DNA from: JACVRW01 sp963739095
GTDB lineage: Bacteria; Actinomycetota; Thermoleophilia; Solirubrobacterales; Thermoleophilaceae
Direction of reading: 5' to 3'
Assembly (NCBI GenBank): GCA_963739095.1
Contig: CAVTZF010000016.1
Location: 1 to 64,000 of the forward strand
Length of the DNA: 64,000 nt
Positions within the stretch are counted from its first letter, which is position 1, and every line of letters starts with the position of its first letter. The notes beneath the pieces are model-generated. The model did no database searches, was not told the DNA's origin, and worked only from the letters and a program-made list of their open reading frames with translations. The position numbers and the translations under genes were made by a program. This document shows positions 51,527 through 60,847 of this stretch, piece by piece.

Positions 51527-52785
51527 GCGACTTCCGCTACGACATCGCGGTCGTGGGCGCCGGCGTCGCCGGTCTCTGCGCCGCCGTGCGCCTGGCCGAG
51601 GGCGGCGCGAGCGTCTGCGTGCTCGCCCACGGCGTCGGCTCCACGCATCTCGCACCGGGCGTCGTCGACGTGCTCGGCTATACGCCTGAGCGCGTGGAGG
51701 AGCCGGCGCGGGCGCTGCCGGCGTTCGTGGAGGCGCACCCCGACCATCCCTACGCGCTGCTCGGCGTCGACGCGATCAACCCCGCGCTCGAGTGGTTCGC
51801 CGAGCACATCGCCGGCGGCGCGCAGCCGGGCTACTCGTACGTCGGCGGGATCGAGCGCAATGTGCTGCTGCCCACCGCGTTGGGCGTGGCGCGGCCGTCC
51901 GCGCTCGTGCCGGAGACGATGGCCCGCGGCGCACTCGACGGCGGGGCGCCGCTCTGCATCGTCGGCGTGCCGCGCCTGCGTGACCTGCACGCGTCGCTCT
52001 GCGCCGCCAACCTGAGCCGGCTCGGCATCGAGGCACGCTCGATCGAGCTCGACATAGGCCAGGGGCGCGCCGAGGTGAACGCGCTCGGGCTCGCGCGCCA
52101 GCTCGACGATCCGTCGTACCGGGACCTCGTGGCAGGCCGGCTCGGCCCGCTCCTCCGCGACGGCGAGCGTGTCGGCATGCCCGCGATCCTCGGGCTGCGC
52201 GATCCGCATGGGGTGTGGTCGGACCTCGAGGAGCGGCTCGGGCACGAGCTGTTCGAGATCCCCACGCTGCCGCCCTCGGCGCCCGGCATCCGCGTCTACA
52301 ACGCCCTGACGGCCGCCCTGCGGGCCGCCGGCGGGCGGCTTGTGCTCGGCGCCAAGGTCGTCGGCTCGGAGCGCGACGGCGCGCGCGTCACGACTCTGCA
52401 CACCCACGCCGGCGGCCGCGACACCGTTTACGCGGCCGAGCACGTCGTGCTCGCGAGCGGCGGCTTCGCCTCGGGCGGCCTCGAGCTCGACTCCGAGTGG
52501 CAGACGCACGAGCGCGCCCTCGGGCTGCCGCTGCGCGGCCTTCCCGGTCCCGGCGAGCCGCGCTTCCGCCCCGACTACCTCGGCGAGCAGCCGATGGCGA
52601 AGGTGGGGGTCGCCGTGGACGCGGAGCAGCGCGCCGAGGGCGCCGACAACGTGCTGGTGGCGGGCGCGGCGCTGCCCGGCGCCGAGCCCTGGCGCGAGGG
52701 CTCGGGCGAGGGCATCGCGATCACGAGCGCCCACCGGGCCGCCGGGCTCGTGCTGGCCGAGGTGGGACAGGCGGCAGCGGCGTGA
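51523..52785 (+). CDS. glpB: glycerol-3-phosphate dehydrogenase subunit B
   Basis: A 420-residue flavoprotein with IAVVGAGVAGLCAAVRLAEGG at the N-terminus and VLASGGFASGGLEL plus NVLVAGAALPGAEPWREGSGEGIAI near the end, the FMN/FAD-binding pattern of GlpB. It links GlpA to the membrane component GlpC. ATG at 51523 overlaps glpA, and its stop overlaps the glpC GTG (GTGA), so glpA-B-C are translated as a coupled set. Confidence 0.94.
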   Translation: MSDFRYDIAVVGAGVAGLCAAVRLAEGGASVCVLAHGVGSTHLAPGVVDVLGYTPERVEEPARALPAFVEAHPDHPYALLGVDAINPALEWFAEHIAGGAQPGYSYVGGIERNVLLPTALGVARPSALVPETMARGALDGGAPLCIVGVPRLRDLHASLCAANLSRLGIEARSIELDIGQGRAEVNALGLARQLDDPSYRDLVAGRLGPLLRDGERVGMPAILGLRDPHGVWSDLEERLGHELFEIPTLPPSAPGIRVYNALTAALRAAGGRLVLGAKVVGSERDGARVTTLHTHAGGRDTVYAAEHVVLASGGFASGGLELDSEWQTHERALGLPLRGLPGPGEPRFRPDYLGEQPMAKVGVAVDAEQRAEGADNVLVAGAALPGAEPWREGSGEGIAITSAHRAAGLVLAEVGQAAAA

Positions 52786-54017
52786 CCGACCTCGTCGAGC
52801 ACCTGCTCGAGCATGAGTCCCTGCGCGACTCGCTCGACCACTGCGTCAAGTGCACGATCTGCGAGACCGCCTGCCCGGTGTCGAACGTGACGCCGCTCTT
52901 CCCCGGGCCGAAGTACGCGGGCCCGCAGGCGGAGCGCTTCCGCGTGCACGACGAGCCCCCCGCCGAAGCGTCGGTCGACTACTGCTCTGGCTGCGGCATC
53001 TGCACACAGGTCTGCCCGCAGGGGGTGAAGATCGCTCAGATCAACTCCCGGGCCCGGGCCAAGGTGAAGGCCGACAAGGGCATCAAGCTGCGCGACCGGC
53101 TGATCGGCCGGCCCACGCTGATCGGGCGGCTGGGGCTGCCGGCGGCGCCGGTCGCGAACGCGTCGCTGCGCGCCAAGCCGCTGCGGGTGCTGATTGAGAA
53201 GGTGCTCGGCATCCACCGCGATGCCGCGCTACCGGGCTTCGCGCGGCACCGCTTCAGCTCGTGGGCCAAGCGCCACCAGAGCCCGCCGGCGCCGCGCAAG
53301 GCCGTCTACTTCCATGGCTGCGGGACCCAGTACTACGAGCCCGATGCCGGCCGCATGACCGTTGCGCTGCTCGAGCACAACGGCTTCCACGTCGAGGTGC
53401 CCAAGCAGGACTGCTGCGGCCTGCCGCTGCAGTCGAACGGACTCTTCGACGACGCCCGCAGCTACGTGCTGCGGCTCGCACGCGCGCTCGCCCCGCACGC
53501 CCGCGACGGTGGGATCATCGTCGGCAACGCCACCAGCTGCACGCTGATGCTGAAGCGCGAGGCGCGTGAGATCCTCGGGCTCGAGGACGACCCCGACCTG
53601 AAGCTCGTGAGCGAGCGCACCTACGACATCTGTGAGCTGCTGCTCGAGCTGCACCACGACGGCAAGCTGAAGACGGACTTCAGCCCCGTGAACGAGGTCG
53701 TGGCCTACCACGCTCCCTGCCAGCAGCAGGGCCACTTCATGGGCAAGCCGGCCGTGGAGCTGCTCGGGCTCGTGCCCGGGCTCGAGCTGCGCGAGCTCGA
53801 CGCGCGCTGCTGCGGGATCGCCGGCACCTACGGCATCAAGGTCGAGAAGTACGACATCGCGATGAAGGTCGGCGCCGACCTCTTCGGCCAGATCGGTGAC
53901 TCCGGAGCCGGGCTCGTGGCCTGCGACAGCGAGACCTGTCGCTGGCAGATCGAGCACGCCACGGGCCGACACTCGGTGCACCCGCTGGAGCTGCTCCACC
54001 GCGCCTACGGTCTGTAG
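52782..54017 (+). CDS. glpC: glycerol-3-phosphate dehydrogenase subunit C
   Basis: A 411-residue iron-sulfur protein. Two [4Fe-4S] motifs (CVKCTICETACPV and CSGCGICTQVCPQG) lie in the first 90 residues. Two CCG domains follow, with CGTQ ... DCCGLPLQS and HAPCQQQGHF ... ARCCGIAGTYG. This is the GlpC/HdrD-like layout that passes electrons from GlpAB to quinone at the membrane. GTG at 52782. It ends directly before the DhaM fusion. Confidence 0.94.
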   Translation: MTDLVEHLLEHESLRDSLDHCVKCTICETACPVSNVTPLFPGPKYAGPQAERFRVHDEPPAEASVDYCSGCGICTQVCPQGVKIAQINSRARAKVKADKGIKLRDRLIGRPTLIGRLGLPAAPVANASLRAKPLRVLIEKVLGIHRDAALPGFARHRFSSWAKRHQSPPAPRKAVYFHGCGTQYYEPDAGRMTVALLEHNGFHVEVPKQDCCGLPLQSNGLFDDARSYVLRLARALAPHARDGGIIVGNATSCTLMLKREAREILGLEDDPDLKLVSERTYDICELLLELHHDGKLKTDFSPVNEVVAYHAPCQQQGHFMGKPAVELLGLVPGLELRELDARCCGIAGTYGIKVEKYDIAMKVGADLFGQIGDSGAGLVACDSETCRWQIEHATGRHSVHPLELLHRAYGL

Positions 54018-56501
54018 ATGGTCGGCCTAGTCGTCGTCTCGCACAGCGCTTCGCTGGCCGAAGGCGTCGTGGAGCTGGCGCGCGAGATGGGGGGAGAGGA
54101 CGTGCGCATCGAGGCAGCCGGCGGCCTCGACGACGGCAGCGTCGGCACCGACGCGGCGCGCGTAGTGGCGGCGATCGAGCGCGCGATGTCCGACGACGGC
54201 GTGCTCGTGCTGATGGACCTCGGCAGCGCGCTGATGAGCGCCGAGATGGCGACCGAGATGCTCGCCGACGGCGGCCGCGTGCTGCTCAGCGAGGCCCCGC
54301 TCGTGGAGGGCGCCGTGGCCGCGGCGGCCGCGGCGCGCGGCGGCAGCTCGCTCGACGAGGTGGCGCGCGAGGCTCGCGGGGCGCTCGCCATGAAGAGCTC
54401 GCAGCTCGGCGTCGAGGAGGAGGCGGCGCCGCCGGAGGAGGAGTCCGCGCCCGCCGCGGCCGATGCCGAGGCCCGCATCCAAGTGCTCAACGAGATCGGC
54501 CTGCACGCGCGCCCGGCGGCGCTCGTGGTCGAGCTCGCGTCGCGCTACGAATCGGATCTGCGCCTCGCCAAGCCGGACGGTCGCGCTCCCGTGAGCGCGC
54601 GCAGCCTCACCGGCCTCATGACGCTCGCTGCCCGGCTCGGCGACGAGCTGGTCGCAACGGCGACCGGCCCGGACGCGCGCGCGGCGCTCGACGAGCTCGA
54701 GGAGCTCGCGCGCGGCGGCTTCGGGGAGGGCGTTGCGGCCGGCGACTCGCGGCCCGCGCCCGAGCAGGCGGCGCCCGTCGCCGAGGAGCCCGTCCCAACG
54801 GAGGCGCCGGAGCCGGGCACGGTGCTCAGCGGCATCGCTGCCTCGCCCGGGATCGCCCTCGCACCGGCCCGCCGGCTCGCGGCGGCTGCGCCCGCGCCGC
54901 CCGAGCGCGAGGCGGGCGACCCCGAGTCGGAGCGCCGCCGGCTCGACGAGGGGCGCGCCTCGGCGCGCGTGGCGATCGAGGCCGACCGTGAGCGCGTCGC
55001 CGCCCGCGGCGCGGCCGCCGAGGCGGAGATCTTCGCCGCCCACCTGGCGCTGGTCGACGACGAGGCGCTGCTCGAGCCCGCCCGCGCCGCGATCGATGCG
55101 GGCGCCACGGCCGAGCGGGCCTGGATCGACGCGGCCGCCGAGGTGGCGGCCACCTACCGCGCCCTCGACGCACCGCTGCTGCGCGAGCGTGCGGCCGACG
55201 TGGACGACGTCGGCCGCCGCGTGGCCGGGGCGATCAGCGGCGAGGGCGCCGCCGCGGGGCCGGCCGAGGAGGGCGTGGTCGTCGCGGACGAGCTGACCCC
55301 CGGCGAGGCCGCCGGGCTCGACCCCGCGCTCGTGCGCGGCGTGGCGACGGCCCGCGGCACGCCGACCGCCCACGCCGCGATCCTCGCGCGGGCGCTCGGG
55401 CTGCCCGCGGTGGTCGGCCTCGGTGCCCAGATCCTGGCCGTCCCCGAGGGAACGCCGCTGCTGCTGGACGGGGACGCCGGCTGGGTCCAGGTGGCGCCCC
55501 CGCAGGAGCAGCTCGAGGCCGCGCGCGAGCGCGCCGCGAAGGCGGCCGAGCGGCGGGCCGCGGCACGCGAGCACGCGCGCGAGCCGGCCGAGACTCGCGA
55601 CGGCGTGCGCGTCGAGGTGGCGGCGAACGTCGACGACCCGGCGGCCGCCGCGGCAGCAGTCGAGCTCGGGGCGGAGGGCGTCGGCCTGCTGCGGACGGAG
55701 TTCATGTTCCTCGACCAGCCGAGCCTCCCGTCCGAGGACGAGCAGGCACGCCAGATCGGCGCGATCGCGCGGGCTCTCGGCGGGCGCCCGCTGATCGTCC
55801 GGACGCTCGACGCCGGCGCCGACAAGCCGCTCCCGGCGCTGCCGATGGAGCCCGAGGCCAATCCGTTCCTCGGCAGGCGCGGGATCCGGCTGTCGCTGGC
55901 GCGCCCGGAGCTGCTCGCGACGCAGCTGCGCGCAGTCCTGCGGGTGGCCGCCGAGCACCCGCTGAAGCTGATGTTCCCGATGGTCGCGACCGAGTCGGAG
56001 CTCGAGCAGGCGCTCGAGATCCTCGCGCGCGCACGCGAGGAAACCGGCGTCGACGCGCCGATGGAGACGGGCATCATGGTCGAGGTGCCGGCCGCCGCGC
56101 TGCTCTCCGAGCGGCTGGCACGGCACGTAGACTTCTTCTCGATCGGCACCAACGACCTGACCCAGTACGTGATGGCGGCAGAGCGCGGGAACGAGCACGT
56201 GGCACCGCTGCTGGCGGGGCCGCAGCCCGCGTTGCTCCGGCTCGTCCGCGAGACGGTCGAGGGAGCCGACGCCCACGGCCGCTGGGTGGGCGTCTGCGGG
56301 GAGCTGGCGGGCGACCCGGCCGCGGCCGTTCTGCTCGCCGGCCTCGGGGTGCGCGAGCTCAGCATGGCCCCGCCGCTCGTGCCCGAGGTCAAGGCCGCAT
56401 TCCGCGAGATCAGCATGGCCGACGCGCGTGCGGTGGCCGTAGAGGCGCTCGCCGCCGAGGACGCCGACGAGGCGCGGCGGCTCGCCGCGGCGCTTCTGTG
56501 A
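54018..56501 (+). CDS. dhaM: DhaM-HPr-Enzyme I fusion (PEP:dihydroxyacetone phosphotransferase)
   Basis: An 827-residue fusion. Residues 1-130 are the EIIA-Dha domain with His9 (VVSHSASLAEG) and LMDLGSALMSAEMA. Residues about 150-235 are HPr with His163 in NEIGLHARPAA; the regulatory region reads SARSLTGLMTL. Residues about 270-827 are a complete Enzyme I: phospho-His452 in RGTPTAHAAILARALGLPAVVG, PEP site LLRTEFMFLDQP, NPFLGRRGIRL, SIGTNDLTQY and Cys760 in GVCGEL. Unlike E. coli DhaM, whose EI part is truncated, this one has the PEP-binding half, so it can run the whole relay PEP to DhaL alone. ATG abuts the glpC stop. Confidence 0.94.
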   Translation: MVGLVVVSHSASLAEGVVELAREMGGEDVRIEAAGGLDDGSVGTDAARVVAAIERAMSDDGVLVLMDLGSALMSAEMATEMLADGGRVLLSEAPLVEGAVAAAAAARGGSSLDEVAREARGALAMKSSQLGVEEEAAPPEEESAPAAADAEARIQVLNEIGLHARPAALVVELASRYESDLRLAKPDGRAPVSARSLTGLMTLAARLGDELVATATGPDARAALDELEELARGGFGEGVAAGDSRPAPEQAAPVAEEPVPTEAPEPGTVLSGIAASPGIALAPARRLAAAAPAPPEREAGDPESERRRLDEGRASARVAIEADRERVAARGAAAEAEIFAAHLALVDDEALLEPARAAIDAGATAERAWIDAAAEVAATYRALDAPLLRERAADVDDVGRRVAGAISGEGAAAGPAEEGVVVADELTPGEAAGLDPALVRGVATARGTPTAHAAILARALGLPAVVGLGAQILAVPEGTPLLLDGDAGWVQVAPPQEQLEAARERAAKAAERRAAAREHAREPAETRDGVRVEVAANVDDPAAAAAAVELGAEGVGLLRTEFMFLDQPSLPSEDEQARQIGAIARALGGRPLIVRTLDAGADKPLPALPMEPEANPFLGRRGIRLSLARPELLATQLRAVLRVAAEHPLKLMFPMVATESELEQALEILARAREETGVDAPMETGIMVEVPAAALLSERLARHVDFFSIGTNDLTQYVMAAERGNEHVAPLLAGPQPALLRLVRETVEGADAHGRWVGVCGELAGDPAAAVLLAGLGVRELSMAPPLVPEVKAAFREISMADARAVAVEALAAEDADEARRLAAALL

Positions 56502-57103
56502 GCGGACCGGCCGACGGGACCGCCCCGACGGTGGGGGCGCGCCCGATGCGATCCCAGAGCGACGAGACGCGCACGCGGCTGCTGGTGATCGGGACCAGCC
56601 TCCGGATCATCCTGACTCCGGTGGTGATGGCGCTCGTCCTCGCCGGCTCGGACACGGCCGCCGCGATCGTCTTCCTCGCCGCCGCGGCGACCGACTGGTT
56701 CGACGGACGACTGGCGCGGCGCTGGGAGGTCACGACCCGGCTCGGGTCGTTCCTCGACACCACGGCCGACAAGCTGCTCGTCACGGGCGTGCTCGTCGCG
56801 CTCGTGGCGGTCGACCGGGTCTCGCCGTGGATCGCGATTGTGATCGTCGGGCGCGAGCTCGTGCTGCTCGGCCTGCGGGCGGCCGTCGCCGCCGAGGGGC
56901 GTCATCTCGAGACTTCCCTGCTCGGCAAGTGGAAGGCCACCGTCCAGTTCGTGGCGATCGCACTGGCGATCGTCCGCCCCGACGTGATCATCGCCGGCGA
57001 GTACCTGGACGAGTGGGCGATGGTGGTCGCCGCCATCGTCACCGCCTGGTCCGGGATCGACTACCTGCTCCGCTCCTCAGCAGTCCTGCGCTCCGACCCG
57101 TGA
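56498..57103 (+). CDS. pgsA: CDP-diacylglycerol-glycerol-3-phosphate 3-phosphatidyltransferase
   Basis: A 201-residue CDP-alcohol phosphatidyltransferase with about five membrane helices. The catalytic motif DxxDGxxARxxxxxxxxGxxxDxxxD reads DWFDGRLARRWEVTTRLGSF-LDTTAD. It transfers the phosphatidyl group to glycerol-3-phosphate, or to another polyol, in phospholipid synthesis. GTG at 56498 overlaps the end of the fusion gene, so it is tied to the glycerol operon that supplies its substrate. The first 25 residues are polar and variable. Confidence 0.9.
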   Translation: MSGPADGTAPTVGARPMRSQSDETRTRLLVIGTSLRIILTPVVMALVLAGSDTAAAIVFLAAAATDWFDGRLARRWEVTTRLGSFLDTTADKLLVTGVLVALVAVDRVSPWIAIVIVGRELVLLGLRAAVAAEGRHLETSLLGKWKATVQFVAIALAIVRPDVIIAGEYLDEWAMVVAAIVTAWSGIDYLLRSSAVLRSDP

Positions 57104-58086
57104 GCCGCGTCTTCGTGACCGGGGGCAGCGGCGTGGTCGGCGGCGCGCTCGTCGACTCGCTGCGCGAGCGCGGCGACGACGTGGTCGCGCTCGCGCGCTC
57201 CGACGCGGCCGGTGCCGAGCTCGAGCGTCGCGGCGCGAGCGTCGTCCGCGGCGACATCCTCGACGCCGACGCGCTCGCACGCGGGATGGAGGGCTGCGCC
57301 ACGGTCTTCCATGTGGCCGGGGTCAACACCCTCTGCGTGGAGGATCCGTCGCCGATGCTGCGAGCGAACATCGACGGCCCGGCGGTGGCGATCCGCGCGG
57401 CCGCGCGAGCGGGCGTCCCGCGCGTGATCCACACCTCCTCGGCCGCCACCCTCGGCGAGCCGGAGGGAGTCGTCGGCAACGAGGACACGCCGCACCGCGG
57501 CTGGTTTCTCTCGACGTACGAGCGCTCGAAGACCGAGGGCGAGAAGGTGGCGTTCGAGACGGGGACCCAGGAGGGCGTCGAGGTCGTGTCGGTCAATCCG
57601 TCGTCGGTTCAGGGGCCGGGCCGGGCCGGCGGCACGGCGCGTTTCCTGCTCGCCTTCCTCGACGGCCGCCTGAAGCTCTTCGTCAACACCCACGTCAGCC
57701 TCGTCGACATCCAGGACTGCAGCGCCGGTCACCTGCTGGCGGCCGAGCGCGGCAAGCCGGGCGAGCGTTACGTGCTGAACGGCATGACCCTGACGATCGC
57801 CGACGCGTTCGCGCTGGCGGCGGAGGTGGCGGGCGTCGACCGCAGCCCGCGGCTGGTGCCGCGCCAGGCCGCGACGGTCGCCGGCACCGTCGTCGAGCGC
57901 GCCTTCCGGCTCGTGCGCCGGCGTCCGCCCGTGTGCCGTGAGATGGTGCGGACGCTGATTCACGGGCACAGGTACGACGGCTCGCGCGCCGAGCGCGAGC
58001 TCGGCCTGCGCTACAGCGACCCGCGCGACACGATCCGCCGCACGGTTGCCTGGGCGCGCGAGGCGGGGCTGCTGCGCAACACTTGA
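57100..58086 (+). CDS. NAD-dependent epimerase/dehydratase (extended SDR)
   Basis: A 328-residue extended SDR. The NAD(P) loop VFVTGGSGVVGGALVDSL, the catalytic Tyr/Lys in STYERSKTEGE and the Ser in VIHTSSAATLGEPEG are intact. VSLVDIQDCSAGHLLAAERG is typical of dihydroflavonol-4-reductase/hopanoid-associated sugar epimerase-like members. The exact substrate, a sugar nucleotide or hydroxy-lipid, is not clear. GTG at 57100 overlaps the pgsA stop. The hydrolase gene follows after 6 bp. Confidence 0.88.
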   Translation: MSRVFVTGGSGVVGGALVDSLRERGDDVVALARSDAAGAELERRGASVVRGDILDADALARGMEGCATVFHVAGVNTLCVEDPSPMLRANIDGPAVAIRAAARAGVPRVIHTSSAATLGEPEGVVGNEDTPHRGWFLSTYERSKTEGEKVAFETGTQEGVEVVSVNPSSVQGPGRAGGTARFLLAFLDGRLKLFVNTHVSLVDIQDCSAGHLLAAERGKPGERYVLNGMTLTIADAFALAAEVAGVDRSPRLVPRQAATVAGTVVERAFRLVRRRPPVCREMVRTLIHGHRYDGSRAERELGLRYSDPRDTIRRTVAWAREAGLLRNT

Positions 58087-58092
58087 GGTCCG

Positions 58093-58884
58093 ATGGCTGA
58101 GTGCACCGTCAACGGTGTGCGACTCCACTACGACGAGCACGGGAGCGGGGATCCGATCCTCTGCATCCACGGCGCCGGCAGCTCGACGCAGCTCTGGGCT
58201 GCCGCCGTCGACGAGCTCGCGAAGCTCGGCCGCGTGATCGCGTACGACCGCCGCGGCTGCAGCCGCAGCGAGCGCCCGGAGCCCTACGAGCGCACGAGCG
58301 TGTCCGAGCACGCCGATGACGCAGCCGCGCTGCTCGATGCCCTCGGCGCCGGACCCGCAGTGATCATCGGGCGCAGCTACGGCGGCACGGTCGCGATGGA
58401 CATGGCGCTCCGGTATCCGGAGAGGGTCCGGGCGCTTGCGGTGCTCGAGGGCGACGCGCCGCGCGAGCTCGCGCCCGCCACCGCCGAGTGGATCGACGCG
58501 GCCGCTGTCCGCCTTCGTGAGACGGCCGGGCGCGTCGGGGTCGATGCTGTCGGCGAGGAGCTGATCGACGAGGTCTTCGGCGAGGGTGTGTGGCCGCAAC
58601 TTCCCGAGCAGATGCGGCGCGTCCTCACCGAGAACGGCCCGGCGATCCTGGCCGAGCTCGGCGGGGAGTGGTGGCTCGATGCGGACGCCGACGCGCTCGC
58701 AGGCATCGAACAGCCGGCGCTGCTGGTGGGGGCGGCGGACTCACGGCCCGAGCTGCGCCAGCCCACCGAGGCGCTGGCGGGCGCCATGCCGAGCGCGCTT
58801 ATGGTGGTCGTCGAGGGCGGGCACCTGATCGACCCGGCGGGACCGGACGTGCTCCGCTTCGTGCGCGAGGTGCTTGCCGCCTAG
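58093..58884 (+). CDS. alpha/beta hydrolase
   Basis: A 263-residue cytoplasmic alpha/beta hydrolase. It has ILCIHGAGSSTQLW (oxyanion loop), the nucleophile elbow IIGRSYGGTVAMDMALRYP, and near the end a late Asp (VGAADSRPE) and His (EGGHLIDPAGP). GRSYG replaces the common GHSxG. It is probably an esterase, lactonase or C-C hydrolase of small metabolites. It follows the SDR gene closely and may share its transcript. Confidence 0.87.
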   Translation: MAECTVNGVRLHYDEHGSGDPILCIHGAGSSTQLWAAAVDELAKLGRVIAYDRRGCSRSERPEPYERTSVSEHADDAAALLDALGAGPAVIIGRSYGGTVAMDMALRYPERVRALAVLEGDAPRELAPATAEWIDAAAVRLRETAGRVGVDAVGEELIDEVFGEGVWPQLPEQMRRVLTENGPAILAELGGEWWLDADADALAGIEQPALLVGAADSRPELRQPTEALAGAMPSALMVVVEGGHLIDPAGPDVLRFVREVLAA

Positions 58885-58885
58885 G

Positions 58886-59188
58886 TCAGCGCGTCGGGAT
58901 CGGCGCGAGGCGGCGCAGGAGCGAGCGGGCCGGGGCGACGTCGCCGCCCTGACCCACGACCTGGTAGCGGCGCATGCGCAGGTGGGAGACGATCGCCGCC
59001 GTGCGCTTGAACGGGTTGGCGTTGACCTCGCCGGTCTCGAGCGAGATCGCTGCGAGGCACATGCCGTCGAGCTCGGCGAGCAGGACGTTGCCGCGGAGCG
59101 GCACCGTGCTGTCGACCTCCGCGAGGCGTCGCAGGGCCGGCGCGTCGTCCGGGCGGGACATCCGGATGGTGAGCGAGTCGATGTTCAT
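58886..59188 (-). CDS. small protein resembling the N-terminal half of a GNAT domain
   Basis: A 100-residue protein: TIRMSRPDDAPALRRLAEVDST, then VLLAELDGMCLAAISLETGEVNANPFKRTAAIVSHLRMRRYQV. This resembles the first strands of GNAT acetyltransferases but lacks the acetyl-CoA-binding motif A. Comparable short proteins are frequent in actinobacteria and unlikely to be catalytic. ATG at 59188. It is convergent with the alpha/beta hydrolase and divergent from the YciI operon. Confidence 0.6.
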   Translation of the reverse strand: MNIDSLTIRMSRPDDAPALRRLAEVDSTVPLRGNVLLAELDGMCLAAISLETGEVNANPFKRTAAIVSHLRMRRYQVVGQGGDVAPARSLLRRLAPIPTR

Positions 59189-59321
59189 GGTCGTATGACC
59201 ACGCTCGCAGGAACGGCATTCCCCGTGTGTGCGCGGTCGCACAGGTCCACGCAGGAAGGGTGTCCATCCAGCCGGCCTTCGTTCGTCTCCTTCGTGAAGA
59301 TGCCCAAGTAAGGAGGAAGAA

Positions 59322-59681
59322 ATGAAGTACGTGCTCTTGATTCACCAGGGCGACGCGCCCACCCCGTTCGACCAGGAGGCCTGGTCCAAGCTGTCCGCGG
59401 ACGAGCAGCAGGACATCTCAAAGGCCTACGGCGAGATCAACCAAACGCCCGGCGTCACGCCCGGCGTCGGCCTTCAGGCTCCCGATACGGCGACCACCGT
59501 GCGTGTCGACGACGGCCAGACGCTCGTGACCGACGGTCCGTTCGTGGCCGTGAAGGAGGCACTCGGCGGCTGGTTCGTGCTCGAGGCGGACGACCTCGAC
59601 GCGGCGATCGAGATGGCCTCGCGCGTGCCGGCGGCCCGCATGGGCGGCGGCGTCGAGATCCGCCCGGTGGCTGAGTGGTAG
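59322..59681 (+). CDS. YciI/DGPF-domain protein
   Basis: A 119-residue YCII-family protein starting MKYVLLIHQGD and carrying the DGPF motif (LVTDGPFVAVKEALGGWFVLEADDLDAAIEMASRVPAARMGGGVEIRPV). The fold is ferredoxin-like with a conserved His/Asp pair. Its function is unknown. It is nearly always next to an ECF sigma factor, as here, where the sigma gene's GTG overlaps its stop. GGAGGAAG lies upstream of the ATG. Confidence 0.9.
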   Translation: MKYVLLIHQGDAPTPFDQEAWSKLSADEQQDISKAYGEINQTPGVTPGVGLQAPDTATTVRVDDGQTLVTDGPFVAVKEALGGWFVLEADDLDAAIEMASRVPAARMGGGVEIRPVAEW

Positions 59682-60847
59682 GGACGACGCTCGAAGATAC
59701 GTTCCGCGACGAGTGGGGACGTGTCCTCGCGACCCTGATCGGCTTCCTCGGCGACTTCGACCTCGCCGAGGAGGCCGTTCAGGAGGCGTTCGCAGCCGCC
59801 TCTGAGCGCTGGCCGCGCGACGGCACGCCCGACAACCCGCGCGCCTGGCTCGTCACGACGGCGCGCAACCGCGCGATCGACCGCATCCGGCGCGACCGCA
59901 CCCTCTCCGCGAAGACGCGTCTGCTCGAAGTCCCGCAGGCAGCCGAGGACACCTTGGACGACACGGCCATTCCCGACGAGCGCCTCGAGCTCATCTTCAC
60001 CTGCTGCCACCCGGCGCTCGCGCTCGAGGCGCAGGTCGCGCTCACGCTGAGGACGCTGGGCGGGCTCAGCACCGACGAGATCGCGCGCGCCTTCCTCGTC
60101 CCGGAGGCGACGATGGCGAAGCGGCTCGTCCGCGCCAAGCACCGGATCAAGGCGACGGGGATCCCCTTCCGGGTGCCGCCGGCGCACCTGCTTCCCGACC
60201 GGCTGGCGGCGGTGCTGGCCGTCGTCTACCTGATCTTCAACGAGGGCTACGGCGGACGCGGCGAGCTCGCCGCCGAGGCGATCCGGCTCGGGCGGGCGCT
60301 CGCCGAGCTGATGCCCGACGAGCCCGAGGTGCGCGGGCTGCTGGCGCTGATGCTGCTGAACGACGCGCGCCGCGACGCGCGCTTCGCCGACGGCGCGGTC
60401 GTGCTGCTCGCCGACCAGGACCGATCGCTCTGGGACGCTGGGGAGATCGAGCAGGGACGGGCCGAGCTCGAGCGCGCGCTCGCGCTGGGCGGCCGTGGCC
60501 CGTACGCGCTGCAGGCGGCGCTCGCCTCGCTGCACTCGGACGACCCCCAGGACTGGCGGCGGATCGCCGCCCTCTACGGCGAGCTCGCGCGGCTCACCGA
60601 CTCGCCGGTGGTGGAGCTGAACAGGGCCGTCGCGATCGCCGAGGCCGGCGACGTCGAGGCCGCTCTCGAGCTCACCGACGCCCTCGACCTCGGTGGCTAC
60701 CACTACCTGCACGCCACGCGTGCGGACCTCCTGCGACGCCTCGACCGCATCGACGACGCGCGTACCTCCTACGTGCGTGCGCTCGAGCTCGTCCACTCCG
60801 ACGCGGAGCGGCGCTTCCTCGAGCGCCGCCTCGCCGAGCTCGGCTAG
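59675..60847 (+). CDS. ECF sigma factor of the YciI-associated (ECF42-like) group
   Basis: A 390-residue sigma factor with regions 2 and 4 (LIGFLGDFDLAEEAVQEAFAAA ... LTLRTLGGLSTDEIARAFLVPEATMAKRLVRAKHRI) and a long C-terminal TPR-like domain (DRLAAVLAVVYLIFNEGYGG ... AELERALALGGRGPYALQAALA ... VELNRAVAIAEAGDVEAALEL). This matches factors partnered with DGPF proteins, which have no anti-sigma and rely on the C-terminal domain. GTG at 59675 overlaps the YciI gene by seven bases. Confidence 0.93.
   Translation: MVGTTLEDTFRDEWGRVLATLIGFLGDFDLAEEAVQEAFAAASERWPRDGTPDNPRAWLVTTARNRAIDRIRRDRTLSAKTRLLEVPQAAEDTLDDTAIPDERLELIFTCCHPALALEAQVALTLRTLGGLSTDEIARAFLVPEATMAKRLVRAKHRIKATGIPFRVPPAHLLPDRLAAVLAVVYLIFNEGYGGRGELAAEAIRLGRALAELMPDEPEVRGLLALMLLNDARRDARFADGAVVLLADQDRSLWDAGEIEQGRAELERALALGGRGPYALQAALASLHSDDPQDWRRIAALYGELARLTDSPVVELNRAVAIAEAGDVEAALELTDALDLGGYHYLHATRADLLRRLDRIDDARTSYVRALELVHSDAERRFLERRLAELG

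Noticed and set aside
54027..56276. 749-codon reverse ORF opposite the DhaM-HPr-EI gene
   Set aside because: Arg/Gly/Ala-rich shadow of a well-supported gene with all catalytic motifs on the forward strand.
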